A stretch of DNA of 64,000 nt from Magnolia sinica (lineage: Eukaryota; Streptophyta; Magnoliopsida; Magnoliales; Magnoliaceae): the NCBI RefSeq assembly GCF_029962835.1, contig NC_080586.1:68139501-68203500 (forward strand), read 5' to 3'. The notes beneath the pieces are model-generated. The model did not search any database, was not told the origin of the DNA, and saw nothing but the letters and a program-made list of their open reading frames with translations. The number at the start of each line of letters is the position of its first letter. Position 1 is the first letter of the stretch. Below are positions 42,651 to 56,109 of this stretch, one piece after another. Made by a program: the position numbers and the translations under genes.

Positions 42651-42725
42651 GGGATGCCACGATGACCAGTACAAAGGGTGTCGTTAGTCTATTCATTCGA
42701 ATGTTATTTGGCCGAACATCGATCG

Positions 42726-43317
42726 TATGGCTGGGCACAGGACGACTCAACTCGCCTAACTTGACTCGTCCGACTCAACTCGATTCAAATCAAATGGGTG
42801 AGTCGATCCGAAACGAGTAGGCTTCGCGCAATCCGAACTCAAACCAAGTCGAGTTCAAGTTACCTAGTAACTCGACTCGATCTAAAACTGACTCAACTCG
42901 GATTCGAGTATATAAATAATAAAAAACTCTAATTTTTAAGTACATCTAACCCTATACGCCGAACCCGACCCCACCCTGACCCGATCCTAAACTCTCTCTT
43001 CCTCCCTCATCCTCCTCTTCCAAGCACGACAGCCACCCACCGCCATCACCAACCTCCTCCTCCTCTCTCTCCCTCTCTCCTCTCCACTCCCTCTCTCCCT
43101 CACTCTCAATGTAAATCAGTGCCAACTCGAACTGACTCAATACTTTTTACCGGGTTGGACTCGGTTCGGATTAGTCCAGGCGAGACTCGGGTTCGGATCG
43201 GTTCAAGCATTCTCGACTTGGTATCGAGTCAAGTCGAATTCGGGTCAAGCCTATTTCAAAACTGAATCGAGTCGGGTCAGCCCTACTTAGTCCAACTCAA
43301 CTTAATGCCCAGCTCTA
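42726..43317. mobile_element. hAT-like element with GACTCG arms
   Basis: 592 bp, starting 'tatggctgggcacagg' and ending 'cttaatgcccagctcta'. The flanks 'atcgatcg' and 'accgattg' agree at 6 of 8 positions. Both arms are runs of degenerate 'gactcg/actcaa' units. The middle (42905-43110) has 'gtatataaataa', 'ctaaccctat' and a CT-rich tract, the same order as in 35780-37054. It interrupts the Gypsy remnant. Confidence 0.65.
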
Positions 43318-44251
43318 ACCGATTGACAAGACAGGTAAGGTTCGTAACTATGCAACTGATGTGGTAGAAGAACTGTTCCTGGATGGGAGATCCTCCTGAA
43401 TCGAAGTTGTAAGGCCGTTTTGTGACCTCTAGGCAAGTTAGAGGGAACGACCAGGGTCGGCCACAACGAACAACCCTTATCTGCCACTAGCAAGCTAAGG
43501 TACCTAGCCAAATAATGGTTAACCCCACGACAACTCGAAAAGGAGTATGGAAGCAGTTGCACATCCAAAATTTCCAGCAGCACCAAAGGTGTTAAGCCGC
43601 GATGAGAAGAGAATCATAAGAAACTGCAAACCTGCCTCAGTTGGAAGTAACCCAACCCCAACCCTTCTGAACGATGCCTGCGTCCGAAGGACCTGTGGCT
43701 GTAAATACTGTGAGGGCAATTCTGTCTCATTTATTATGTAATCAGGATTCCAATATTCTCGGCAAACCCAATCACTTGTCCAGTCTTAAGGAGGAATATA
43801 GTTGCAGTAATTTATCCAATTACCTCAGTGGTGAGTGCTCCCTAATAGATGAATGACTGGTAAATGAGTTAGTAACAACTGCAGAAGCACTACAAGTCGC
43901 CTCACCTGCAAACACCTCGGTTGGCCTTGCGACTGACGAAAGCATTAATTGGGTAGAAAACCTCGGTATGAAAGTAGGTACAGGAACAATAGGGGGCAAT
44001 GTCCGAATGAATAAATTGTGTTCGGGACATTGTCACAAGTCGTGTTCCATTGCAACATAATTTTCACAATGCTTTCCATTTTTCAGGCAAGACCAGCTCA
44101 GCCAAATAGAATAGTGGGTGATGTGGAATAATATACCTCCCCATTGATAATACAACATGCTTCCTTTCCATTTGAAGAAGATATCATAAATGAACCCAAG
44201 ACGAATGAAGCATCTCATGTTAACACCGTCATATTAGAGTCGGGGGCTACG
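43318..44251 (+). pseudogene. Probable continuation of the Gypsy remnant
   Basis: Plus-strand frames stay open for 60 codons or so (43547-43856) in a purine-rich codon style like that of the gag upstream. I recognise no domain. It ends where the truncated Copia 3' LTR begins. Confidence 0.3.
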
Positions 44252-44853
44252 TCACACCGCACTTTTGCATTTAAAATTTTAAAAAGCGTCTTGGCGAGAA
44301 ATTTCTGAAATTTTGAAATTTTGAATTTCTTTTAAAAAAATCACTGATTTTCAACAATCCCCCACTAGTTTTTTAAAACAATGAAAACTCTGCCAAAATA
44401 ATAACAGTTATTATGCATAAAGAAATATATCTTGCAATTTGAATCATTCCTTAGTATGAGTATTTTAAAGTTATTTCAAAATTTATTGTTGTCACAGCAT
44501 TGAATCAGTTATTCCTATATGATATAATCGAAAATACCACATATATAATAGCTCATGCGTTACGTTTTCCTTCATAACTCACTTAGCACTTTTAACGGTT
44601 ATGTGCGTATCCTGTTTCATGAACGATCCTTAGATAACTCTAACTCTTATGAGAAGTGACATTACTTCTACGTTCACATAGGTGAAATTCTTATAGTGTT
44701 CTCGTTAAAACACTTATCCTGTTTGACTTAACTTCATCAAGAATTTAATACTCATCCATCTTTTATATCAGCCAACACTATCTTCCTGGATAAGGTTATT
44801 TAATTTTATTTAGTGCTGAAACTTTTCACTTATTAGTGAATTATTGTTACCCA

Positions 44854-47800
44854 TTAAACACAATATTTAGAGATTTTATAATTTTGGGTTGGGTTTCTTT
44901 CACTGGTGAAACTCTGAGTAAAGAGTTTTAACCTCGTCCCTCTAGATATTATCCCTACTACCTCTCTCGTCAGATGTTTAGTAAAATGATCAGCCAAGTT
45001 ATTATTCGACTTTACATATGAGATCGCAATGATTTCATCTTTAATCAACTGTCTTATATAGTCATGTCTCACACTTGTGTGTCTGGACTTCTCATTATAG
45101 GTACCGCTATAAGCTCTTGCTAGAGTGGCTTCACTATCACAATAAAGTGAAACAACTAGTATAGGCTTCACATAATGAGATTTCTAATAGAAGATCCCTT
45201 AACCACTCAGCCTCTTTGCTTGTAGCAGCTAAAGCAATAAACTCATATTCCATAGTTGAGTGTATTATGCAAGTTTGTTTATTGGATCCCTAAGATACAG
45301 CTGCACCTCGTAGGGTGAATATCCACCCCGTAGTGGACTTATTGTCCCCTGCATTTGATATCTAACTTGTATCGGTATATCCTTCCAATACTGCTGGAAA
45401 CTCTGAGTAAAATAGTCCTGATTCTTTGGTTTCTTTAAGATAACTTATAACTCATACTTACTATTTTTCAGTGTTCAACACTTGGATTACTCGTAAACCT
45501 GCTTAATTTACTCACAACGTATACTATATCTAGTCTTGTACATTGCATTGCATACATAAGACTGCCTAGAGCACTAACATACTCTAATTGTGCAACTGCT
45601 CTTCCACCATTTTCTTTTAACTTGATACTTGGATCAAACGAGGTCTTTGCCTCTTTAATTTTCAAGTAATTAAACTTATCTATTATTTTCTCAATATAAT
45701 GAGACTGAGATAATGCAAAACAGTCACTATGTTTTTTAATTTTGATACCTAATATGGTATTCACTTGTCCAAGATCATTCATTTTGAAAACTGAAGAGAG
45801 AAACTTTTTGGTTTCAATTACATCTTCCATTTTATTACTGATTGTTAACATATCATCTACATACAAGTATATGATTACAACATAATCATTACATACTTTT
45901 GAATACATGCATTTATCAGCAATATTATGTTCAAAACCATAAGACAACTTTATAATCAAATTTATCATGCCACTGTTTTGGTGATTGCTTTAATCCATAC
46001 AAAGACTTAACATGTTTACATACTTTTCTTTTATTTATTGGTAGAACAAACCCTTCTGGTTGCTCCATGTATACCTCCTCATCGAGATCACCTTTCAGGA
46101 ATGCTGTCTTCACGTCCGTTTGATGGATATGAAGATGATGTATGAATGCTAAAGCGAATAAGATTCTAATCGATGTTATTTTAGCTACTGGTGAATAAGT
46201 GTCAAAATAATCGATTCATTCTTTCAGTCAGAAACCCTTAACAACTAACATTGCCTTGAGGGTTTAATTGTACCATCCGTATGATATTTTTTCTTAAATA
46301 CCCACTTACAACCTATTGGTTTAGAACTCGGAGGTAAATCTACCAATTTTCATGTTTGGTTAGATATTATGGAATCCATTTCATCATTAATGGCCTCTTT
46401 CCAAAAAGCGGAGTCTCTTGAAGTCATAGCTTCACTAAAGGTTTTACGTTCGTCTTCTATAGTTAAAGTCATATATATTTTCCTAATGACATTCTCTCTA
46501 TCACCCTCAACTATATAAAAAAAGAATCGTTGAGAGTGTATATGATCAGGATCAAGACTCTTCTCTACTCTTGCTCTTTGACTCATACGAGGTTCACTTG
46601 GAGTTATTTATTCTATTTGTATTTCTTTTATAGTTTTATTAGGAAATTGAATCTCAGCATTCTTTTTCTCCATGAATACAGAATTCTCAAATAACTTTAC
46701 ATCTCTAAACTTTATGATTACAATGGAGTCTACGTCTAGAAGTCTACAGGCCTTACTATGTTATGCATATCCTAAAAGGACGCACTTGATAACTTTTGGT
46801 CCTTACTTAGTTCTTTTAGGTTATGGAGTTCTGCAGTATACAGGACACCCCCCACACTCTAAGATACCCTATATTTGGTTTTCTTCATTTCTATATTTCG
46901 TATGGAGAGGTCTTGGTTTTCTTAGATAGAATTCGGTTTAAAACATGTCATGTAGCTAACAGTGCTTCTCCCCATAGATTTAATGGCAACTGTCCTTGTA
47001 TTAGCATTGAGTTAACTATTTATACTAATGTCCTATTTTTTATCTCTGCTACACCATTTTGTTGTGGTGTATAAGGTGCTGTGCACTGATGTATTATGCC
47101 GTGTTATTCACAATATTTAGAAAATTCATTTGATAAATATTCTCATCCTCGGTAACTGCGAAGGATTTTAATATTTTCAACTAATTGATTTTCTACTTTA
47201 GATTTATAGATCTTGAATGCATTAAATGCTTCATCTTTCGATTTTAACAAATATACCTATACATATCTTGAACAATCATATATAAATGTTATAAAGTACA
47301 TTTTACCTCAACGGGTAAGAACGTCATTTGGTTCACATACATCAATATGCACTAGATCTAATATTTGAGACGATCTCTCAACGCTAGGGAATAGTTTCTT
47401 AATTATTTTAGACTGTATGCATATTTCATATTTATTTTTGTCACTATCATTGTATAATATTAGGCTGTTCTTAGCCATGAGTTTTATGGTACTATAGTCA
47501 ATATGAGCTAGTATACCATGGCATAGCGCTACAGACTCAATTATGTAAGCAGAAGAATTCTTTTTATTCAAAGATAATTTGATCATCTCATTACAAGCGT
47601 ATCCCTTACCTACAAAGTTCTCATTCTTGGATAAGATCAGCTTGTCCGATTCAAATACAACCCTAATCCCAGGTTTGCTTAAGAGATCCCCTGAGACAAG
47701 ATTTCTCCTTATGTCTGGGACATGCAGTACGTTGGTCAGGATTACCTTCTTTCCAGAGGTAAAGAATAATTTCACGATTCATTTTCCTGCAACTTTCAAT

Positions 47801-47975
47801 CGTCCTTTATTTCCCATTTGAACCTCCTGACCATTAGTTTCATCTTCATAGGTTTTGAAGGCAGATCGATCATTGTATACATGGACTGTGGCACTTGTAT
47901 CATACCACCAACCAGGAATTTCTCTTGAACTAGGTTCACTTCTGTGACCATGGCTACGATATCATCGTCTACTAT
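44854..47975 (-). pseudogene. Copia pol remnant (protease, integrase, RT, RNase H)
   Basis: Order on the minus strand: protease WWYDTSAT (47890-47910); the usual D-S/T-G-A motif has Ser in place of Gly. Pre-integrase and integrase lie at 47775-47040, with LDLVHIDVCEP and a PQQNGVAE block. Reverse transcriptase lies at 46330-45468, with AFLKGDLDEEVYMEQPEGF, LYGLKQSPKQW and the YVDD active site (45852-45863). RNase H lies at 45330-44854, with YCDSEATLARAYSGTYNEKSRH and NLADHFTK. In-frame stops and frameshifts fall between every block, so no functional polyprotein can be made. Confidence 0.88.
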
Positions 47976-47977
47976 TG

Positions 47978-50900
47978 TAACGTCTCAAAAAAATTCATAC
48001 TAAGACCGAGTACCACCTCAAGCATAAATCCCTAAATACCGTATACTGTAGAAATTATACAAAAATTAATTAAGTATTAAACTAAATTAATCAGTGGATT
48101 AGCCTGAACTACTATCTATACAAACTGCAGGACCCAAAACCATTGAAATCGCTAACTTAATATTACTTAAGAACCTAAGAGAAATCCCAAAACCCAGTTG
48201 CTCTCGGGAGCACATCGAAACTCCGTATCGGACCTTGACTGTACGTTGAAAGTCCGATGATCACGAAACTATAGGGTTATGATCACCTTATTGGGCTTGA
48301 CAACCATAGCGGGAATCGAGCTCAAATAGTATCCAGAAATGCACAACTTTAGCCTTGAGCAAAGTGTGTGAGAAACGCGAATATCTTTAGAAATTGACAT
48401 GAAACTTAAGTGAATTGGATCATTCGCTTGCGGGCGAAATTGAAGACTTCAGACCGTCAGATTTTGACCCAAATACACATATGCGTCAGGAAAATTTTTC
48501 TGCACCTACCGGTATACTTGTGGCCCTGATCGAGGAACAACGACCGTTGATCTGATACGGGTCCTTCACGGCCGATCCGGTTGTCAGATCGCACCATAAA
48601 CACAGTCTTGACGTAGATCCATTGTTAGGGAACTTACTTCATGACGTGAGTGAGAAATGGACCTTCCTAAGGGCCCTGTTTGTCAAAAACAGGCACCATT
48701 TGGCTATAACCTAAGTATGTCATGGCCCTGGGGCCATTTACACTACTTTGAGCCTATATAAGGCCCTTAAACCCACCTCTCCCTCTTCCATACGAATTTT
48801 CTCTAACCCTAGGAGAGAAAAGAGAGAAAAGGAGAGAAAAGAGTGAGGAGAAGAGAGTGAGATAGGGAGATCGTTGCTGGGATTTATTCCCACAACTCTA
48901 TACATCGTTTCGCCTCCCCACCATTGCTACACCGTCGATTTGGATAAGAAATTTTAACCCTAATCTTGTTTTATAAATCCAAACAGAGCAATCAGCGAAA
49001 TAGCTAACTTATTTCGATATTTAGGTACCGTTGTTCTGTATACGGGGACGCAAAATTCGAACTGAGTTCGAAACGAGAAATCCAACGAAAGGTGCGGACT
49101 ACAAACGTTTAGGTTATAGTTTTCAGGGCTTTCAATGTCAGCAATGATTTTTGTTTGACTTGATTGCTGCCATGTGATCTTAGTTACGATGTATTCAATA
49201 AATTATACATGTGCGTGAATTATGTGAATATATAATGCATTCCATGTGTTTGTTGAAATGTTTGAACGAAATTGAAATTATGATTTGTGTCTGTTATGAA
49301 TATAATCCAGAATATATGTTTGTTGTATGAATGATAACTCCTTTATGAAATGATTTGCCATAATATATGATATAACTAAATTAGTTCATGTATGTAGTAA
49401 TGTGAAATTTAAGTGTTTGATAAAATGTCCGAATAAGAAAGTGTCTGTTGAATCGCTTCCAATAAGGGTGTTGAGATATGATTTTCAACTACCTTATCCA
49501 TATCTATAATTTCCTTCATGTAATATAAATTGTTACTATGTGATTAATGGATGAAATGCGTATGTATAGTAACATGTTCTACATGTTTGTTAAAATGCTC
49601 ATATGAAAATTTTGTTTAAATTATTTGTTAAATGTTATTATGAATAACATATGTGACTACTTAGTGCATTTGAGTATGATTGGGACTACTACGTAGTCTA
49701 GGCAATCGGTAATGGTTTTCGTTTGAGTGGACGAAATAGTTTCGCCACATTGGATACGTTCGACGAATCTGAGCCATACAGTGATTGTCAACAGTGGTCA
49801 GGCCACGTGGAGTGCTTATGTGCTCCATGTCAATTACCTCAGTGTGTGCTTGTACCAATTGAACTTGATAAATAACCCGATTGGCGTATTATGTGTTTAT
49901 CATGTATAGATGCTGCTGTTGGAATATAAGGTACCGCTTACCAATGTAAAACCCGTCTCAACCATAGTACTACGATCCACTAAGACTCATGAGCCGGGCA
50001 TGGTGGTATGGGATACCGTGGTCGAGATGTCGGCCTATGCTGGGGTGACAAGCTTCCCTGTAGTGATCGGTGAGTAACCCAAACTCGTGAGTCAAATACG
50101 GTGGTACGGGACACTGTATTCGAGCTGTCGACCTACGCTAAGGTGACGAACCTTCCCGTAGTGACCTCGAGTACAAACTAGGCCTACGCTGAAGTGACGA
50201 GCCTCTCCGTAGTGACCTCGAGTGTAAACTCGCAAACTTATCTGAAGTGACGAGCCTCTCCATAGTGCCCTACAACCTGTCTATCGTATGTGATTAAGTA
50301 GGATTGACGACCTTAGATGGATCTTTCGTTTGGGTTAATGATATAAAGGGAGGTACCTTAGCTTCTCGAATATGTTGTATGAATAAGCTTAATCAAATAC
50401 TTGGTAACACGACCATGCACCGCATTGTATGTGCTTTAGCGAGGAAGCGCACGTTTAAGGAGTTTGTCATACGTGATCGTGAGATGAAGTCACCGAGGGA
50501 GTCCAGGCAAGGGCATGCATCATAACTACATATTATTTATGCATTAACAAGAGTAATTAGGAAGTGATTGCTGTATTGCTTTATCATTACTGCTTGATTG
50601 AATTGATAACATGTTAACATTTGCCTTATAGTACCACTGAGTTGATCACTTACTCCCACTCTGGGACGATGTTTTAAAACACTAATCGAATTCTGATTTA
50701 GATGCAGGTTCCAATGAGGCTTACACGACGGAGCCGAATTTCTTAGACGAGGAGGAGTTCTCCTGCGTTCAGCTCTCAGGCGGGTTTGTGTAGACCTAGA
50801 GTTGTGTTGTCGGGATTACAGCATTATGGATTAGTTGAATATTTACACTTTAAGATTCTGTAAAATTTGGAACAATGCATGTATATATTCAGCCTGGTAT

Positions 50901-51134
50901 CATACTTATACTCTAGAGGTTGAGAAACACTTACATACTTTAATACCTATCTCAGTCTTCCGCTCGCTTAATTTAATTATCTCCATAGTATGATATGCTG
51001 TTTTAGTATAATCCCACTCATGTTTAATGCACTAATATGGACAACATTTAAATATCATTATATATGTTGCATAAGTGATGCGTTGAAACTTAAGAGTTGA
51101 GCTTTGCTCGACCCTCGATTTTTGGGGCGTTACA
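47978..51134 (+). mobile_element. Solo LTR (Gypsy type, 3.16 kb) inserted in the Copia gag
   Basis: Starts 'taacgtctc' and ends 'gggcgttaca', flanked on both sides by 'attg' (47974-47977 and 51135-51138). Inside is a TATA box 'ctatataaggcc' (near 48754) with a pyrimidine and 'gagagaaaag' rich leader downstream. Near the 3' end is a GA-rich block (50705-50765) of the type seen in plant Gypsy LTRs. No protein-coding retroelement sequence is present. Removing insert plus one 'attg' restores the Copia reading frame (ANA-I-VDD). Confidence 0.75.
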
Positions 51135-51139
51135 ATTGC

Positions 51140-52002
51140 ATTAGCTTCTTTCTTAGGCTTTTTTCGGTCCCTACAGACTCGGGCGAAATGTCCGGTATTT
51201 CCTCAGATATAGCAAGCTCCCTCAGGTTTGTTATTTTTTCTTTTGGGTTTTCTTGAATTTCCCTCGATCTTTGTTAGGTTTAAGGGAATAGCTTTCTCAT
51301 AGGAATTATTTTGGGATGACCATTCTACCGCATTCACCTTGGATGAGGATGCACCATTAGTGTCATCCTTTTTGTCTTGGTTACGGGATTCTTCTTCAAT
51401 ACGAATATGCTCCTGGATTTGTTTCAAGGTGAATTCTTCGGATTTATGCAGTAGTTTCTTCCTGTAGTCTTTCAAGTTCAGAAGCAATTTTGCAATAATA
51501 GCTCCGACTTGAAAAGATTAAGGAAGATTAATTTTTATGACTTTTATTTTATTTACAATAAGCTATAGTTCTTGAATTTAAGCAAGCAGTAGTAGATTGT
51601 CTACCATCATAAAGTCAAAATACCTGACAATTAGAAATTTCTGTATACCTTCCTCTTCAGTATTGTACTTGTATTTCAATGCGTTCCATATTTCTTTTGT
51701 CGATGTGGTCCCCATGTACAAATCGTACAATCGATTAGAGAGAGCATTGAGGATGTGGCCGCGATACAGCAGTTCATCTTCTTGTCGCCTGATCCTAGTA
51801 GCAACCAGTTCTGGAGTGTCAACGCGTCCTTTGCTTCAGGCAGAGGCTGGAGAGTCGGGTTCAGGATGTAGAAGATCTTCAGAGTTGCCAGCAGAAATTT
51901 CAGCTTGTCCTGCCATCTAGTGAAATTTGAACCATCGAATCGGTCCAATCGGATCAGATCCTGGTTCATCAGTTTGACTGACGCAACACTTTTGGTGTCC
52001 AT
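51140..52002 (-). pseudogene. Copia gag remnant with broken zinc knuckle
   Basis: Starts with ATG at 52002 (MDTKSVASVKLMNQDLIRLDRFDGSNFTRWQ), the usual N-terminus of this gag type. The frame changes between 51676 and 51487, and then LKDYRKKLLHKSEEFTLKQIQEHI follows. The CCHC zinc knuckle reads CYI-stop-GNTGHFARVC: the second cysteine codon has become TGA at 51203-51205. The knuckle is followed by RDRKKPKKEANA, up to the solo-LTR insertion. Confidence 0.8.
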
Positions 52003-52896
52003 GGAATCACGCTTTAAGATTGTTAAAACTTGATGTTAGGATACATCGAAAATATAAAAAAATAAATGTAAGAAAAATTGTTTCACTAGGCTGAATCATG
52101 TATAGAATACGTTGTCCTTAAAGCTTGATTCGCCTCCTTATCAATTGTTGATGATTTACAGGTGAATTGCTTATAGGATAAGACAAGCTTGTACTGAATC
52201 AGCGTGCAACAACCACGATGGATCTACTATGGAATGTTGTAACGCAATTGATTTGTGCTGGAATGATCGGATATAGAGAAATGTTCACATTATTCACTAA
52301 GGAGATCTGGATGTTTTTGATGGGAGAGATGGTGTGTTGAGATGATGAAATCGGACCGGAATGGTCTAGTTCATACAGGCATCAGGTATAGCACTATTGC
52401 TGCTTGGTATTCAATGGTCCAGGACGTTTGAAAAATGTTTATGGCCGTTGACAATTAATCTTAGACATTTCTGGTCGTTAGATCAGAAGATCTGACCGTT
52501 GGATCATCTTGACCCGTCCGTTTTCGGACCGTTGTGGCTTTCAAAGTGGCTATCCGCTCTGCGACACGTGCGAAGTACAAAGTGCGCCATCTAGTGCCAC
52601 TACAGCCATACTGCCCACGCTCTCACCCGTTCCTTAGCCCGCGCGTGTGCATGTGTGTGTTCTAGTGCTACGCACTGGAACACGTAACCCTGTGTATCAC
52701 CTCCTCCAAAAACTCTAAGTAAGAATACTCTTCACAAGTTTTCATATAAATCACAAAACTTTTCTTTACATTTCCGATGTGGGACAAAGCACACACCACA
52801 CTTTTACATTCAAAAATTCAAAAAGCGTTTTGGCGGAAAATTCCCAAAAATTTGAAAATCCAAATTTCTTTTTCAAAAAACCACTGATTTTCAACA

Positions 52897-55420
52897 TGGG
52901 GCCCACATAACCGCATATGTAACAGCTACGCACGTGGCCCATTTCACTTCTATGCGAGACTCACTTTGGTTCAGTTTGGTTTATTGTGTGACCCACTTCA
53001 ATGTACATGTATGCACAATTCTCACTCTATTAGTTAAGAGAAAAGAAACATAAAATGATTAAATAAGAAAGTAACTTACCAAGTATTATGCGGCCCGCTT
53101 GATTGACGGCTCCCCCTCTCTCTTACACATGTAAGCTAATGCACAAGAAAGAGGGGCATCCTTGGGGCTGTAACCCCCTTAAGATGATGGATGTACTCCC
53201 TTTAAATTCAAATTCAAGAAAGAAATATTCTATTCTTAAAAACATTGAATGAGATTTTGATCATGGTGTTGTGGGCCTTGGATCCGATGCAAAGGCCGTT
53301 ATGGTTCGCACTCACGTGTGCCTTTTCAGATGCTTTTTACCGATGTAAAAGGGATGTTATATTTGAATGAAGTTGCCACTAGCCAAGTACTCCGTTCGCA
53401 CTATCGATTAGACCTCGTATAAACGCTAACAGTGAGAAAGTAAAAGATCTTAGCCGTAAAATGACACCTTGATTTGTGACTGAAGATTCATGACAAGGGA
53501 CCACAATTACATATAGGGAATGCGTTAAGCATTCACTTTTATTGTATGGTCCTACTTCACATGAATAAACAAAATATATAAGGACCATGATTGGTCCTTG
53601 TGCGCCAGTAATGTAAAGTGTGTGTGATGCCATGTTAAATGCAGTGCCTATGACAAGTTGTAGGCTAGCTTAGATAAATCTATCTTGGCCCTCCCACTTG
53701 CCAAAGCAATAACCAACCAGTCCAAATTTATGACAGGCAGGGTCCGACTATCTCAGCAAGCCACATAGCATGCATTTGAACGGATTGGGCGATGAGGGCT
53801 ATGTATATGTTACGCATGTAAAGTTATGTAACGTTGTATGTATGATGTAGTGGTAGATGCAACACCTATAACAAACTGTAGCCTAGGTTGGATAAATCCA
53901 CCTTAACTCTCCCACTTGCCAAAGTGACAATCAATTAACCAGAGTTTATGATGGACAAAATTGAATTATGTCGGTAAGTTGCAAAGTATATGCTCGAGTC
54001 GATTTGGGTGCACTATGTTATGCGATGTTGATGGATGAGTAAGGAGGTTGAGAAGGGAATAAATAGCACACAATATTAATGTTAGGAGAGATGGAGTTGA
54101 TTGGAAGTTAGATGATAGTGTCTCAAGGATTGGATCGAGCAAGTCTAGATCGGAGTTTGGGTTGCCCAGAAGGCTAAAATTTTTGTTGGGGCTAGGTTGA
54201 CTTTGGATGGACTCTTTCTCCTTGGTGGAGGGATGGAGAGGGGACATAGGCTTAATGAGTCATGGGAAGGCTTCTTGATGTTCCTGGGCTTCTAACCATG
54301 CTTTAAATGGGAAGGGGATGGAGTATTTATAGCCCAAAACCCAATTCTTTTATAATTTGTGGGAAATTTAGGGTGGAAAATGGGATGACAGTTGGAATTC
54401 ACGATGCCATGTGGCATGATCTGGGTGGCTGGATTGATTGGTAAAATGATAATTTTGGCTAAAATAAATTGGCACCAAACCCATTTTGCCTCTCTATACA
54501 ATTATATCCAAACCAAAAGAAATCCCACATGGGTTGCAACTCCCCTGCCTTGGCGGAGGAGTTGCCATGTGGTAGGCACCACCCAAGGCAGAGTAACCCC
54601 CTGCTTTGGTGTGTGGGAGCTCCAGCTTTTTTGGGGGCAATTTGTTGTTGCTCCAATTTTTGGGGCCTTTGGTCCGGTTGACTCTAGGTTAGTTATAAGC
54701 TTGATTTGATTAGGTGGGTTGTCTCAGTGAGTTGACTGTGTTTTAAGGTTTTTGAGTTGATTAGATCGAACTTGATCAGTTTGTCACCCTAGAGAGGGTG
54801 TCTATGAGTGTGTACTGGTGTTCTTACATAATGTACACATGTCATACATGCACGGGATATTTAATCATGGCCCACTATATCTAATATTATAAATTTATCA
54901 AGTGATCAACGAGAAAATTTTTTGGGAGTGCACAAACATCCGTGCACATACACTAAGCCACCCATGTTGCCCCATGACATTCTCCTCTGTATAAATCATC
55001 TTTATTGTCACCTACTAAGCAAAAAAAATCTCAAATTTCACCAAATCAAACAAATATGACCAATATCAAGCAATCTTCAATATCAACCTTTAACTATCAA
55101 TATTTCATATCAAATGACCACTAAACTCAATAAAGCAAATGTTAATCAACGAATCCATCAAGTGACCAAGCATTCATTCCCATGATCTAGAAGATATATC
55201 CATCGGATGACACTTTTTATAGATCATTTAAAGATCCAACAATTAATTTTAAGTTTAGATGGTGTGGATCAATGATCCAACGAACATATCATCTTAGATT
55301 TGAAATGGATTGGTCCCAGTTATATTGTTATTCTAAAAAATTACTTTGTTCGTTAATAAGTCCAATGGACCCATCTTATGTGGACAAGTGATGGATGGAG
55401 TAGATTTGGTAGTGCACGTC
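52897..55420. other. No gene recognised; two 'cttggccctcccacttgcc' repeats and an LTR-like promoter
   Basis: Near 53640-53790 and 53855-53990 two related segments share 'aggctagcttagataaatc/aggttggataaatcc' and 'ccacttgccaaag', an old tandem duplication. Around 54320-54335 the minus strand has 'GGGCTATAAATACTCC', a TATA-like motif, with an open frame of 93 codons beginning at 54247 that resembles nothing I know. It may be part of an LTR. Confidence 0.35.
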
Positions 55421-55424
55421 TGGT

Positions 55425-55690
55425 ACTGACGTCAGTGTGAGAAAGCTCTATGAATCTCACTATGATGTATGTGTTTCATCTATGCCGTTCATCCATTTTG
55501 CCCCCTCATTTTAGGCATTAGCCCAAAAACGAGGCAAATCTAAATCTCGGTGGGCCACGCTATAGAAACAATGGGGATTGCACGCCCACTATTAAAAACT
55601 CTCTAAAGCCCAATGTAATATTTATTTACCATGAAATTTGCTAATTACGTTATGTAGACTTGGATGATTTTTTAACGGTGGCCAATGAGA
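55425..55690. repeat. Partial 'gtggaccac' family inverted-repeat element
   Basis: 'gtgtttcatctatgccgttc', 'atctcggtgggccacgc' and 'caatggggattgcacgccc' match one arm of the family. The opposite arm is missing. Confidence 0.45.
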
Positions 55691-55738
55691 TTATTTAGGA
55701 GTATATATTGAATGTTGAGATTATACATTAAATTTCTG

Positions 55739-55914
55739 TTAGTAGATCCATAATAAAATAGGTGTTTGTGACTGTTCTAGAATGAAAAAAAGTGCTCCTG
55801 GTTGTTCCAGAAGAAATGAAACAAAATTAGTAGATCCATAATAAAATAGGTGTTTGTGACTGTTCTAGAATGAAAAAAAGGTGCTCCTAGTTGTTCCAGA
55901 AGAAATGAAACAAA
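55739..55914. repeat. 88-bp tandem duplication
   Basis: Two adjacent copies (55739-55826 and 55827-55914) run from 'tagtagatccataataaaat' to 'agaagaaatgaaacaaaa'. They differ at two or three positions. Non-coding. Confidence 0.9.
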
Positions 55915-56109
55915 AAATACTGTAGAACTAGGAAAGTTATCGTATGAGGTCTTTCCAATGCTAAATGCAAAATATGAACATCATGAGCTGTCCTCTCCAC
56001 CTCCACCTGATAGATATGCTTTTTTTTTAGCTCGTAACCTAAAATGAGCTGCAAACTGAATGGATGGCATTGTAAAACGCATTCATCATGGCATGGATCA
56101 TTGACTGTG

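Larger units (their letters stand above)
44252..52896 (-). mobile_element. Copia LTR retrotransposon, degraded, with nested solo LTR
   Basis: Minus-strand element. The 5' LTR begins at 52896 with 'TGTTGAAAATCAGTGG'. The same start recurs at 44356 after a purine-rich tract (GTGGGGGAT, 44357-44369), marking the 3' LTR, of which only about 105 bp (44252-44356) survive. The 5' LTR is long (to roughly 52040), so most of the 3' LTR has been lost. Between the LTRs lie gag, protease, integrase, reverse transcriptase and RNase H, in the Copia order with integrase before reverse transcriptase. Confidence 0.85.

Noticed and set aside
47579..47821. Plus-strand 80-codon open frame
   Set aside because: Shadow of the Copia protease/integrase region, which is clearly coding on the minus strand.
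53966..54247. Minus-strand 93-codon open frame as a gene
   Set aside because: It lacks recognisable motifs and conserved neighbours. It follows a TATA-like motif but fits equally well in an LTR leader.
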